64,000 nt of DNA from Diphasiastrum complanatum (lineage: Eukaryota > Streptophyta > Lycopodiopsida > Lycopodiales > Lycopodiaceae). The first letter of the stretch is position 1. The number at the start of each line of letters is the position of its first letter. Shown here in pieces: positions 24,986 through 36,600 of this stretch. The position numbers were made by a program, and so were the translations under genes. The notes under the pieces were generated by a model. It was not told the DNA's origin. It made no database searches and saw only the letters and a list, made by a program, of their open reading frames with translations. The stretch is taken from assembly GCA_029204225.1 (NCBI GenBank), contig CM055097.1, forward strand, positions 36,818,976-36,882,975, in the 5' to 3' direction.

Positions 24986-25345
24986 TATGACAGAACCGTC
25001 AGAATACATGCATAGTGGAGAGAAGTGCAAATCCACAAAATTTAAAGACTTTTGTGATGAATGTAGAATGAAAAGAAGTTCACACAAGCCCATACTCCAC
25101 AACTCAATGGTGTACCTGCGCATAAGAATCACACGATTGGGAAAAATGCTAGATCCATGCTTGCAAAGATAAAGCTTAGTACCAAAGGGATTTTGGCCTG
25201 AAGCTTGCAACACTGTAGTCAAGTTACCTCCAAAACAGGAGTCCTACCATCATGATACCAAAGATAACACCAGAAGAAGCATTCACCAAAAAGAAGCCGA
25301 AAGTGAACCACTTGAGGATCTTTGTATGTGGCTACCTTTACAAAT
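24986..25345 (+). mobile_element. Ty1/Copia integrase fragment A
   Basis: Frame-shifted plus-strand translation shows the late integrase core of a Copia element: KFKDFCDEC, then TPQLNGVPAHKNHTI, SMLAKIKLSTKGFWPEA, and finally TPEEAFTKKKP and HLRIFVCG. The order matches Copia integrase downstream of the second aspartate. The fragment has lost everything upstream and, at about 25345, is joined abruptly to the GAG-pre-integrase region of a second Copia element. Confidence 0.8.
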
Positions 25346-27890
25346 TAAGTCATTGTTACTCTACTAGTAGTCAAGCTCTTATTTCTACTTCTGAATCAAA
25401 TCATTTGTTGTGGCATTTCAGACTAGGCCATTTAAATTTCAAGAGTATTCAAGAAATGTCAAATCAGAACTTAGTGCAAGATCTTCCATCTATTAGCAAA
25501 TCTGATTCTCCATGTGAAAGGTGTATTATCAACAAGCACGCTAGAAGTCTATTTACTTCATATTCTATTCATACTTCTAGAGATTTGCCAGATCTTGTAC
25601 ATAGTGACCTTTGTGGCCCAATGCAGACTTCTTCCACAGGGGGAGCTTTTTATTTTCTGACTTTTATTGATGACTTTTCTAGGAGAATTGCTATTCACTT
25701 TTTGAAGAATAAATCTCATACTTTCATATTCTTCAAGCAGTTCAAGGCATCTGCAGAAAATCAAACCCAGAGAACAATCAAAGCTCTACGTTTCGATGGA
25801 GGGGGGGACCAAGTTCAAGGAATTCTGCAAAGCATGTGGAATACATCAACAATTCACCACTATCTACTCTCTTCAGTCCAATGGAGTAGCAAAGAGGAAG
25901 AATCAAACACTTATTGAGAGTGCCAAAAGCATGATGGTCCATGCTTCTCTTCCAAAGAGATTTTGGGTAGAAGTTGTCACTACAACTAACCTGCAAAATC
26001 AATCCATCACTAAGGCCCTGAATGGCAAGACACCCTGCTGGATCGAAGCCATCACTCAAACATATTCGAGTGTTTGGATGCATTGCCTATGCTCAGATCC
26101 CTAAAGATCTAAAAATGAAGCTGGATGACAAGAGCAAAAAATCGATTTTCACTAGCTACTCCCCATATCACAAGGCATACAAGCTCTACAACCTGATTAC
26201 TCAGAAGACATTCATGAGCAAAGATTTCATATTCATGAAAGACCAATTTTTTTATCACAAGGAAAAGCTCCAAAAAATCCGACCTAAGGATCGAACAGTC
26301 AAAATTCGATCCAAGGGTCGAAAGTTCAAAAATCTGATCCAAGGATCGAAAATCCAAAATCCGACCCTAGGGTTGAAAACCAGAAAATCAAAACTGACTC
26401 TAACAGTGAGTCAGAACCTCAATAGAATGAACAACATCAGAGGGTCGAAATTCAACCCAGAAGATCAAATCGACCCAGACAATCTCCATCCCAATTTATG
26501 GATGATCCGGCTTGTTATTTTATGAAGGAATCAAACACAGTTCATGAGGCTATGTCAACACATGATGCTGACCAGCGGAAAGTTGCCATGGATGCAGAAT
26601 TCAATTCTCTGATTGAGAATCAAACATGGACTATGACTGAGCTACCAAAGGATTGAAATTCGATCCCATGCAAGTGGTTGTCAAGGTAAAGTTTGATGCT
26701 GAAGATAAAATAAATCAATACAAGACCAGATTGGTAGCCCAAGGCTTCTCTCAGATCCCAGATCTGAATTATTCTGAAACCTTCAGCCCTATGGTAAAGC
26801 AGGCTTCAATTTGTTTTCTTCTTTCATATGCAGCTGCAACCGACCTTGAAGTTCACCAAATGGACGTCCAAACTACATTCCTCAATGGCACCATTGAAGA
26901 GGAGATCTACATGTCTCATTCCAAACTCAGTAGACTCAAATATCTATTTTAAGTCTGTATCGGATTCCTTCATAATCATCACTCTTTATGTTGATGACAC
27001 GTTACTTTTTAATAACAATTTAAATTTGTTGAAGGATACCAAATGCTTGTTAGCACAGGAATACAAGATGACAGATATGGGTCCTGCACACTACTGTCTC
27101 AGAATTCAAATTTTTCAAATTTGACCCAACAGGCAGATTTTCATCAACCAGCAGAGATACCTCACCAATGTGTTGAAGAAATATGGAATGGTCGAGTGCA
27201 AACCGAGCCACTTTTCACTCGACCCTGTTTTGAAGCTGTCAAAGGAGCAATGTCCAAAATCCGAGTCATAGAAGGAGGAAACGAAGTGGTATCCATTTCA
27301 CTCCATAATTGGTTCATTGATGTATGCTATGCTCTGCACTTGACCCAACCTTGCTTACTCAATCAGCTCTCTTAGCCAATTTCTTTCGAATCCAGGTCCA
27401 GTCCATTGGAAGGCTCTCATGAAAGTTACAAAACACATCAACATCTGCTATGGAGACAGCCAATCTGCCAACATTCCAGAGGGCTACATAGGTGCATATT
27501 GGGTAGGACATATCGACACAAGAAAATCGACCTCTGGAACAGCCGAAAACAGACCTTAGTAGCATTATCCTCCACAGAATCGGAATACATAGCTGGCACA
27601 AATGCTATCAAGGAGACAATTTGGTTGAGGAATCTGCTTGTAGATATCGAAATTATCCAGTCACATCCAAAAAATATTGTGACAATCAAAGTGCTATTGC
27701 ACTATCTCTGAATCCGAGGTTTCACTCTCGAAGTAAGCATATTGAAATAAGATATCACTATCTTAGAGAAAAAGTGCAAAGCAAGGAAATTTGTTTAGTT
27801 TACTGCAGGACAGAATTACAGATAGCAGATTACTTCACCAAGGCACTGACAAAGGAACATCATCTCATATTTTGTCATGTACTTTTACTA
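25346..27890 (+). mobile_element. Decayed Ty1/Copia element B (INT-RT-RH)
   Basis: From 25346 the plus strand carries a GAG-pre-integrase zinc region (LLWHFRLGHLNFKSI, CERCIINKHAR) and the integrase core (HSDLCGPMQTSSTGGAFYFL, FIDDFSRR). The second aspartate region (LRFDGGGD) breaks at a run of seven G at 25801. NGVAKRKNQT follows in another frame, with an arginine/lysine-like residue around the catalytic glutamate site. Reverse transcriptase begins near 26650 (KTRLVAQGFSQIPDLNYSETF, MDVQTTFLNGTIEEEIYM) and its active site YVDDTLLF lies near 26985. RNase H is at 27550-27880 (LSSTESEYIAG, then SRSKHIEIRYHYLREKV and DYFTKAL). At least five frameshifts. Gag and protease are missing. Confidence 0.9.
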
Positions 27891-28400
27891 CATCCATGCA
27901 TATACATGCAAGATAATATCCAATGTAAGCTTTGTAGGCCCAAAAGGAGCTATTAGCCTTAAGAACAAGGCGGTTCCCTCTTTAGGCCCTCCAAAGTAAC
28001 TAATAAAGATAATAGGCCACTAAGGGCCCAATGTAGTATAAATAACACTATACAAGTGCTAACTTTTTCTCAAGATAATTATGTTTAGTTAAAGTGAGAG
28101 CATTGTCTATAACTAGGCAAAAGACATCACTTTTGGAATCTTTTGGCTCATTTGCAAGTGAGAGCTTCTTGGTTCCTCCTTGTGAATGTGAGCTATGGGG
28201 ATTGCCTTGCTAGGTCTCATGTGCCCTATCCACATGCTCATTTTCCATTGCTTGCACTCTCCATTCTATTCCTAATGTGATTCCATTGAGATCCCATTGT
28301 TTCTAGCTTTCTATGGATATGTTATCATGATTGTCTTGTATTCTTTTTGCTTCTAGCTTTACTTCTTTTGTAATTGCTATTTGCTTGGGATTTGGCACAC
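27891..28400 (+). repeat. Probable 3' LTR region of Copia B
   Basis: Lies directly behind the RNase H end. It contains a TATA-like AGTATAAATAACAC near 28036 and T-rich, stop-filled sequence of LTR type. No second copy is seen in the window, so its limits are not proven. Confidence 0.4.
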
Positions 28401-28838
28401 GACATTTCTTGGCGAGTGTCTTTTTTTTTTTTTTTGAGCAGGCTATTACTCGCCTTTCAAAAACTTTCTAAAATTAACAAGTCTATTACTCGCACTATTT
28501 CTTGTGCTTATTATTTTTGAAAATTTTCTAAAAATAAAAAGCCTATTATTTGCCTTATTTCTCGCGCTTGCCATTTTCTAGAAAGTTTCTATTTCTTTTG
28601 TTGTTTTGATTTGTTGATTTTGTTTTGTTGACTCAATTTCTAAGCAAATTATTGTACACACATCAAGCAAATGAATAATAAGTCAGTAGTAAGATGAATA
28701 AATCATGCACTAACTAGAGATGACCAAGCATTCAAGTCAAATTTTGGTTTCAAAATACATAGATAAAACAAAAAAGTGGAATACAACTTGGAGAGTTTTG
28801 CTTTTTAAATATTGACGTAGAAGCTGGCATCTCTCCTT
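28401..28838. other. No gene; short direct repeats
   Basis: A unit of about 65 bases carrying TATTACTCGC and TTTCTAAAA phrases is repeated imperfectly at about 28438-28505 and 28506-28572. No other structure was recognised. Confidence 0.4.
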
Positions 28839-30018
<1,180 letters not shown>

Positions 30019-30540
30019 ATTAAAAATGAACTACGATTAAGATAACAATGATGAACATAAAACATAAAATTAACTATAACCACAAACCTAAACATAAACT
30101 TTATTCTCTTTTTATTCAATTTCTCTCTGATAATCCTTACCTCTGTCCACTGTTTCTAAATCTTTAATTTAAATCTTTTACCCTCAATCTCTTATATCAT
30201 GTCCTCATGTATACTCTTTCTATAAATCCTTTAATCTAAACTCTAAACACTAAAGCCCTTTTCAACTGTCTTACTTGTTTTCATAATTTTAAAACATTTA
30301 TCTTTATCAAGCTGTAGCATATGCTCTTCACATTATTTTAGAAAGTTTCAATTGAAAGAAAATTCCCACAAATAAAGCAACAAGATTTTAATAAAACAAA
30401 ACAACAATATCTCAACAAAACAAAGAAACAAGATTCATAATAAACAATGCTCACCTTGTCTCCAAAAACTTTGTTTCAAAAGCTTTACCCCAAGAAACTT
30501 TACTCCAAACTGAAGATACTATGATAAAAGTGAGAAAAAA
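30019..30540. other. AT-rich sequence, no gene recognised
   Basis: Runs of TTTAAATC/AAACATAAA type without open frames of note, located upstream of both the minus-strand gene and the plus-strand Copia tail. Confidence 0.4.
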
Positions 30541-30559
30541 GAGTGTCAATGAGAGAGAG

Positions 30560-31582
30560 AGAGAGACAAATAGAGACAAAGAGGGTCCTTCAACAAGAAA
30601 AGTTCTCATTTCTAGAGATGTCATCTTTAAATAAGGCAATGTGCCAAGGAAAGTTGATGTGGATGAAACTAACAATCTTGATGTTGTTTCTCCTAACTTT
30701 CTTGATGGTGATGGTGGATGGTTGTTTTCATGAAATGGATGTCCTTTATGGTTCTGCAAAACAGGTTTTGGTCAATGGTTTTGATGGTCAAGAGGAAGAT
30801 CAAGAGGTTGATCTTAATGAGCTTCATCAACACCAATTGGCAATTGGCAATTTGGAGCTAGTCAAGAGCATCAAAGAAGAATCAAATGGCCAAGGCACTA
30901 AGGATATGTTTTTGCAGCTAATTGAAGACTCAAGTAAAGGCAAAGGAGCAGCAAGGATGTCTTGTTCAAACCTACTTTACTCATCTAACTTTATGTTTGA
31001 GCTATGTCATGTCAATGTGTGGAAATTGTCAAAATTTGGTGAATCTATGATCATCTTTTTGTATCCAATGGATCTTGAAAGAAGGACTAGTGCTACCTAC
31101 TAGTTATATGGAGTCTTATGGAGCTGGCTTAGCATCATTTTTGTACTCTTTTACTCATGGATTTCCAAGGCTTGATGGTTCTTCATGGCAAGAAGGCAAT
31201 GGAGGCTCATTCATGGTGGATTTCAACACATACACTTCACAAGAAGTGAAATATGGAGAAGACATGCAAGCAAACATTCATCACTTTCATTTATTACATG
31301 TTTGCTTCTGTTTTATAGAGATTTCAAATGTGGAAACATGGAGGATTCATTCCATTTCCATTCTATGTTATTCTTCATGTACTAGTTTCATCTTGAAATG
31401 TAAAACTGATGTAAGAAATAGTGAAACATCCAATATGGACACTATTATCTATATCAATTATGCAGTTTATTGTTTTGTATATATTAGGATCATTGAGAGG
31501 AGATCTATCCTTAAGATGGAAATCATTCTTAAGTTAGATCAAAGTAGTGTTGTAAAACTAGCATGTAAAGTTGAAGAGGGAG
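30560..31582 (+). mobile_element. Ty1/Copia element 3' internal fragment
   Basis: A plus-strand frame near 30590 contains KVLISRDVIFK, the conserved segment between Copia integrase and reverse transcriptase, followed by acidic linker text in a shifted frame (GFDGQEEDQEVDLNELHQH). The catalytic RT and RNase H regions are absent, so the element is internally deleted. The block ends in a purine-rich tract (GTTGAAGAGGGAG, 31570-31582) immediately before a TG that opens an LTR-like sequence. The longest open frame (30618-31103) has a hydrophobic run that resembles a signal peptide, but this frame overlaps the Copia signature and is probably accidental. Confidence 0.6.
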
Positions 31583-32060
31583 TGTGAAAATTGTCAACAT
31601 TTCTTAGCTAGTTTTAGGCCAAATTTGGTATTTTTGGCACATAGTTTTAGATATAACATTTCACACGTTTGGAAGAGGCCTAGATACTTTTATTTTATTC
31701 ATATTGAAAAAGTCTCAAACTTCAGGACCTTCAAAATGACACCAAAATCATGCTATTTGGACATATAGGCCAAAATTGGCTATTTTAGGCTACTGGTGCT
31801 CTAAAATTGGGTCCTAAGTTCTAGAGAGGGGAGAGAGAGTCATCTCTCTCACCTATATTATGCCCAAATTCATGGAGAACAGGTTGGAGAAACCTATTGT
31901 ATGATTCATTGAGATCAATAGATCATTGTCATTGTTTCTTTCTCCATTGAGAGCATTGTCTTGTGTATTGTCTTCAAGCTTTTGTGTATGATCTTGAGAG
32001 GTTTCCAAAAGTGGTAGGCTATTGTTGAGAGCCTTATTTGTTGTTATTTTTTGTTGTCAT
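31583..32060 (+). repeat. Copia-type 3' LTR
   Basis: Starts TGTGAAAATTGTCAAC right after the polypurine tract. It is stop-rich and ends possibly at TTGTTGTCA near 32058. The right border is an estimate because no partner LTR is present in the window. Confidence 0.5.
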
Positions 32061-32279
32061 CGGTACCTTTTATTAGTTTCTTTTGTCTCTTGAATGCTTT
32101 GTCAAGTTCATGTGTATCAAAGGTAGCATTAGGATGCTTTGCCATTTCTAGCTTTTGTAGCTTGTTGTGCAAAGATCTAGCCAAGTATTTTGGGAGTTTG
32201 GATCCATTCAAGATCCACTTTTTTCACAAGAATGTGGTTTGGTACATAGTTAAAAATGTAACAAAGTAAAAAAATTTCA

Positions 32280-32770
32280 AATTGAATTTTAGCTTTTGTA
32301 GTCTCCAAACCTAGCACACATCAGTGTGCACAGCGAGACCGCCTGAAAAAAAAAATATTTGCAGCGAGTGTGCTAGGTTTGGATGCTGGAATTTTTTTTT
32401 TTTTCGGGCAATCTCGCCATGCACGCCAGTGTGCTAGGTTTGGAGGCTACAAAAAAAAAATTCTCATTTCATATAGCTTGCCGGCGCGTGCTATTTTTAA
32501 AAGTTGCAAAAAAAAAAATTCAGTTGTTTTACTTAGCACGTCAACTTACTATGTTTGGAGGTTGAAATAAATATTTTGAAATAATGTTTTTACTCAAAAG
32601 TTGATTCTCAAATGTGTCAAAATAGCTTTTCTATTTTATAATTTAGTTGGCTACATGCTAGTCAAATCAGCTCCAAAAAGAAATTTATTTTTTCAAAAAA
32701 AAATTATTTTTTTGAAGTAGAACATTTTCAAGCTAGCACGCCGGCGTGCTAGCTTTTACAACTTCAGTAA
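32280..32770. repeat. Degenerate repeats of a GTGCTAGGTTTGGA motif with homopolymers and a perfect palindrome
   Basis: The phrase GTGCTAGGTTTGGA or its reverse complement occurs about four times between 32300 and 32570, each copy next to a 9-13 base A or T run. At 32730-32755 a 26-base perfect palindrome is centred on CC|GG (arm AAGCTAGCACGCC). No coding sense is seen. This may be a decayed small non-autonomous element. Confidence 0.5.
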
Positions 32771-34379
32771 TATTTTTTTTAAAAATTATAAGTAATCCTA
32801 TATTTATAGAGTAACAAAGTATTTTGTGATGGACCTATTTAAAATTTGATGGATAGTCAAAGTTTTAAGTATGCATCAAACCACGAGTCTTATTCTTCAA
32901 AAATCATGTAGTGGCATAAAAAGAGTAGCACACCATGTGCTACCATTTTGTGGGATCATGGGTAGAAGAACTCGCAAAAAATTTACTCGAAGACCTGTTT
33001 GTGGTTGGGTTGCTTTGCACTTGTGCAATGAGTATTATAATTACTCCAAAGAATCCTCACTTTGATGAGCATGCATTTTTTTAGAGAGATGAGTAAAGAA
33101 ATTTGTCGTACATTTGAGTGCTAATTTGGATGGATAAGTGATAAACATGTGTGCATAAAGGGGACAAGTGACAACTATCAACAATGAAGGTGTAAGAAAA
33201 TGTATAGGCTGACTCACTTTAACAACAGTTTGCAATCAGTTGAACCTTTCTTTGAATCAAGGCTCATAGCCATACTATATAGTAAGCGTGTTTTGTACGT
33301 AAATCATTATTGATGTAAATGTTTCCATAATGAATTTAGGAGATGTTAACATTGCCCAACCATGTAGGTGTGTCAAAAATAATTTATAAACATCACCATA
33401 AGTGTAATACACCTTGCAGTAGTGAAAATCTATTGATTCTATACTTTGTGGAAAGTAAATGTAATCAATCATGCATGCATTTCAAGTGGTCGTTGATAAG
33501 AATTAGATTTGTCTTTGTTGTTTAGCTTGAAATTATGTTGTACCAAATATTCTTCCATTGGAATTTACCAAAAGTTAAATATGTCATGCCTTTTATTGTA
33601 ACTTGAAGAAACAAATATTTCATGTCGAATTACTATGGATGATTGTACATCTATTTACATACATAGGTTGAGTTTTAAGACATCATCTAGGGAGGCCATT
33701 TCACATCAGGGCATAATGCATGTATTCTAGTCAAAGCCTAATTTCATCACTGCCACCGGGCACAACACTTATGAGCTTTGGCTGAGGTTTAAATACATAT
33801 ACTTAATCACACTTTATGCTTTACTTTCACGATTATAATTTTGTATTCTCAACCTTTTTATTATTGTCTTGTATTATACTTCAATATTCTACAGCAAAAT
33901 CTTTGACCTTGTGTTATTCTTGGAAAGACTTTCATTTCATGCCATAGCACACAAGGATCAAGTGCCATCATAATAATAAAAAAAAGATATACCCAAACAT
34001 TGCCAAGATGTTTATGGATGCCAAACTTTTTGTGTAAGCCTTTTGTGGTGATTAGCAAAAGGTTTGTGTTCATGTTTAATACAATTCTTGAATATCCACC
34101 CTCCAAAACATGCTAAATTTTGTCCACTAATATCATTTGAGTAAATAGATAATAATGTAAGGGCCTTGCATAATATTCATGTAAGAAGCACATGCATTAT
34201 AAAATTACATTTATTAATTAGAACTCTTCAAGCTCTTTCAATTTTTCAAAACATTTTTTTTCTATTGTATACTATGTAACACTTATGACAACTAGTTCAT
34301 GTGACAATGCTAGTTGAAAAACATTCTTTATGAAAAAGAAATCAAAAGCCTTCAAGTATTTTCAACAATTCAATTAGCT
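32771..34379. other. No recognised gene
   Basis: AT-rich. Open frames at 32871-33065 (+) and 33861-34106 (-) show no family motif that I can defend. Confidence 0.35.
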
Positions 34380-36075
34380 GAGAATCAAACTTCCAAGAAA
34401 ATCAAGGCAATCTAGACTGATGGTGGCGGTATATCAGGTCGCGATCTTCGTCGAAGATCAGTTTATCGACCTCAAAGGAAAAGGCTACGCATTATACCAC
34501 TAGCTATTCTCCACAATTGAATGGAGTGGCTATACGTAAAAATCGTACACTTGTTGAATGTGCGAAAAGCATGATGCTATATGCAGGTTTGTCGAAGTCT
34601 TTTTGGGTAGAAGTTGTCTCGACCATTCCATATCTTCAAAATCAACTTACAACCAAAGCCTTCTAAAGAGGTGTGGACAAGTTCAAAACCATCGGTAGGG
34701 CATCTACAATCTTTTGGTTGTATCGCTCTCGCATAGATTCCAATAGAATTTCGAAATAAGCTAGATTCTGTTAATTTTAAGTCTATCTTTGCTGGATACT
34801 CTTCAAATCATAAGATTATAGAAAGTAGAGATGTTATCTTTCTCGAAGATCAATTTGTCAATATCAAGGGAAAGGAGAAAGTTATAGATGTCGAATCCAT
34901 ACCCGATATTGCATCAAGTTCGAATCTCAACTCTACTTTAATCAATGATTCAGAAGCAAATGACTCAACATAGCTGCAACAACAGAAGCCATACACACCA
35001 GTTCCTCGAAGATCAAATTGACATAGAGCTCATCCAGACAGATTTATCGACAACGTCATAGTTATTTTGTTGAGTGAGTAAATTATTTTGATGCAATTTC
35101 TAGTACAGATGCAGATTAGTGGAGATTACAATGGACAAAGAGTATCAATCTCTCATTAAGAAACACACATGGACTGATACAAACCTTCTAGTTGGTAAGA
35201 ATATTATTTCTTGCAAATGGATTTATAAAATCAAGTACAAAGTCGATGGATTAGTTAATCGATGGAAGGCAAGACTAGTTGTTAGAGGATTTTATCAAAT
35301 CTCGAATGTTCATTATTCAAAAACTTCCAGTCTGGTGGTCAAACATTCGTTGATTGGAGTTTTACTTTCATTTGTAGTCGTGCCAGGTCTAGATTCACCA
35401 GATGGATGTACAAACAATATTTTTACATGGTGTAATTGAAGAAGACATTTATATGTATCAATCCAAAGGCTATCCATTGGAGGGAAACACCCATCAGGTA
35501 TGCAAGCTTCAAAAAGCTCACTAATTTATGGGCCTAAACAGTCATCACACACTTGGTTTCATTGAATCAACAAACTCTTTATTCAGCAAGGCTTTATACC
35601 AAGTTTAGCCAATTGTAATGTCTATTACAAATCAGTGCATTCATCTAATATATATTATCATTACATTATATATTGATGACACATTTAGTAATGACATTCG
35701 AATGCTAAAGGATGTCAAAAAGACATTATCAAAGAATTTGACATGATGGATTTAGGGGGGGCCTACCTTGGTATACAAATTTTCAGAGATGTGATGATAG
35801 ACTGATTTACATCAGTCAACAAAGATACATTCATGACTTGCTATTCAAGCATCAAGTCGCCGACCAACTAAGTCTCCAATGGATTCAACTTTGAATTATT
35901 TGATGGACCAATGTCCCCAATCTTTCGAAGAAGTCAAGCAGATGAAACAGTATTCGTATCATTCAATAATTGGCTCTCTCATGTATGCCATGATTTGTAC
36001 TAGACTTGGCATTACTTATTCAGTTAGTGCACTTAGCCAATATATGTCATATCTAGGTGATGACTCGAATACCTC
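34380..36075 (+). mobile_element. Decayed Ty1/Copia element C (INT-RT)
   Basis: Frame-shifted plus-strand translation follows a Copia element from the late integrase core (TDGGG near 34420, then SFGCIALA, YSSNHKIIESRDVIFLEDQF). It continues into reverse transcriptase at 35119-35440 (KHTWTDTNLLVGKNIISCKW, KARLVVRGFYQI) and an active-site LYIDDT near 35663. The RT thumb lies near 35810-36070 (ISQQRYIHD-like, then MYAMICTRLGITYSVSALSQY). It is less complete than Copia B, has many stops, and lacks gag, protease and the RNase H end. The linker phrase VIFLEDQF recalls VIFMKDQF-like text in Copia B, so the two may belong to one family. Confidence 0.85.
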
Positions 36076-36109
36076 GGTCATTTTTCTTGTTTGCATTTTG
36101 GATGTGCCG

Positions 36110-36600
36110 ATATAGCCTCAGGAACCAAGCAGCCCGCATCTCATCCCATTGGCACAACGTCAAGGTGCCTTGTCCCAACCACCGCCTAGATTGGCATTAC
36201 CTCCCATTTCCCTCAGAACCCAAGGTTTAGTAGTACGAAATCCGCAACTAGCTGCTCAATAGTTGAACATGGTTGAAGTGACCGAAGAACCCTACTACCC
36301 TAGAGAGGAAGCACATGATTCTATTCCAGTGCATTTCATAGATGGAGAGAATGGTGAATCTACGCCAATCAGCTTAGAGGTATTGGATTTAGAGCTCCCA
36401 TCAAGTGCTACGGATGCGGAGAGAACAATAGAATTGTTGAGTGCCCTAACAAGCCACAAGGCAACTTTGCACCACTATGCCAAGATTGCGGGTACGGACA
36501 CCCATATCTCACGTGTCCAATGAGAAAGGAGAAACAAGGAGAGGTCTCTGCCCCTCTACATTTGATGAGTGTGATTATACTTTGGTATCTCTAATCGTAG
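36110..36600 (+). mobile_element. Gypsy-type gag fragment with zinc knuckle
   Basis: A frame-shifted plus-strand stretch with a proline/glutamine-rich start and an acidic part (EVTEEPYYPREEAHD) ends in ECPNKPQGN, then CQDCGYGHPYLTCP at about 36470-36520. This resembles the CCHC knuckle of Gypsy gag proteins, with one residue fewer than the usual spacing between the second cysteine and the histidine. No pol part follows. Confidence 0.5.

Noticed and set aside
30618-31103. Open frame with hydrophobic N-terminus resembling a membrane protein
   Set aside because: The overlapping frame carries the Copia signature KVLISRDVIF, so the hydrophobic reading is probably accidental.
32280-32570. Possible CRISPR-like array because of spaced repeated phrases
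   Set aside because: Repeat copies are degenerate, in both orientations and irregularly spaced, and the genome is a plant nuclear one with introns and LTR elements.
33861-34106. Minus-strand 81-codon frame
   Set aside because: No domain motif, no repeats nearby and no splice context to support a gene.
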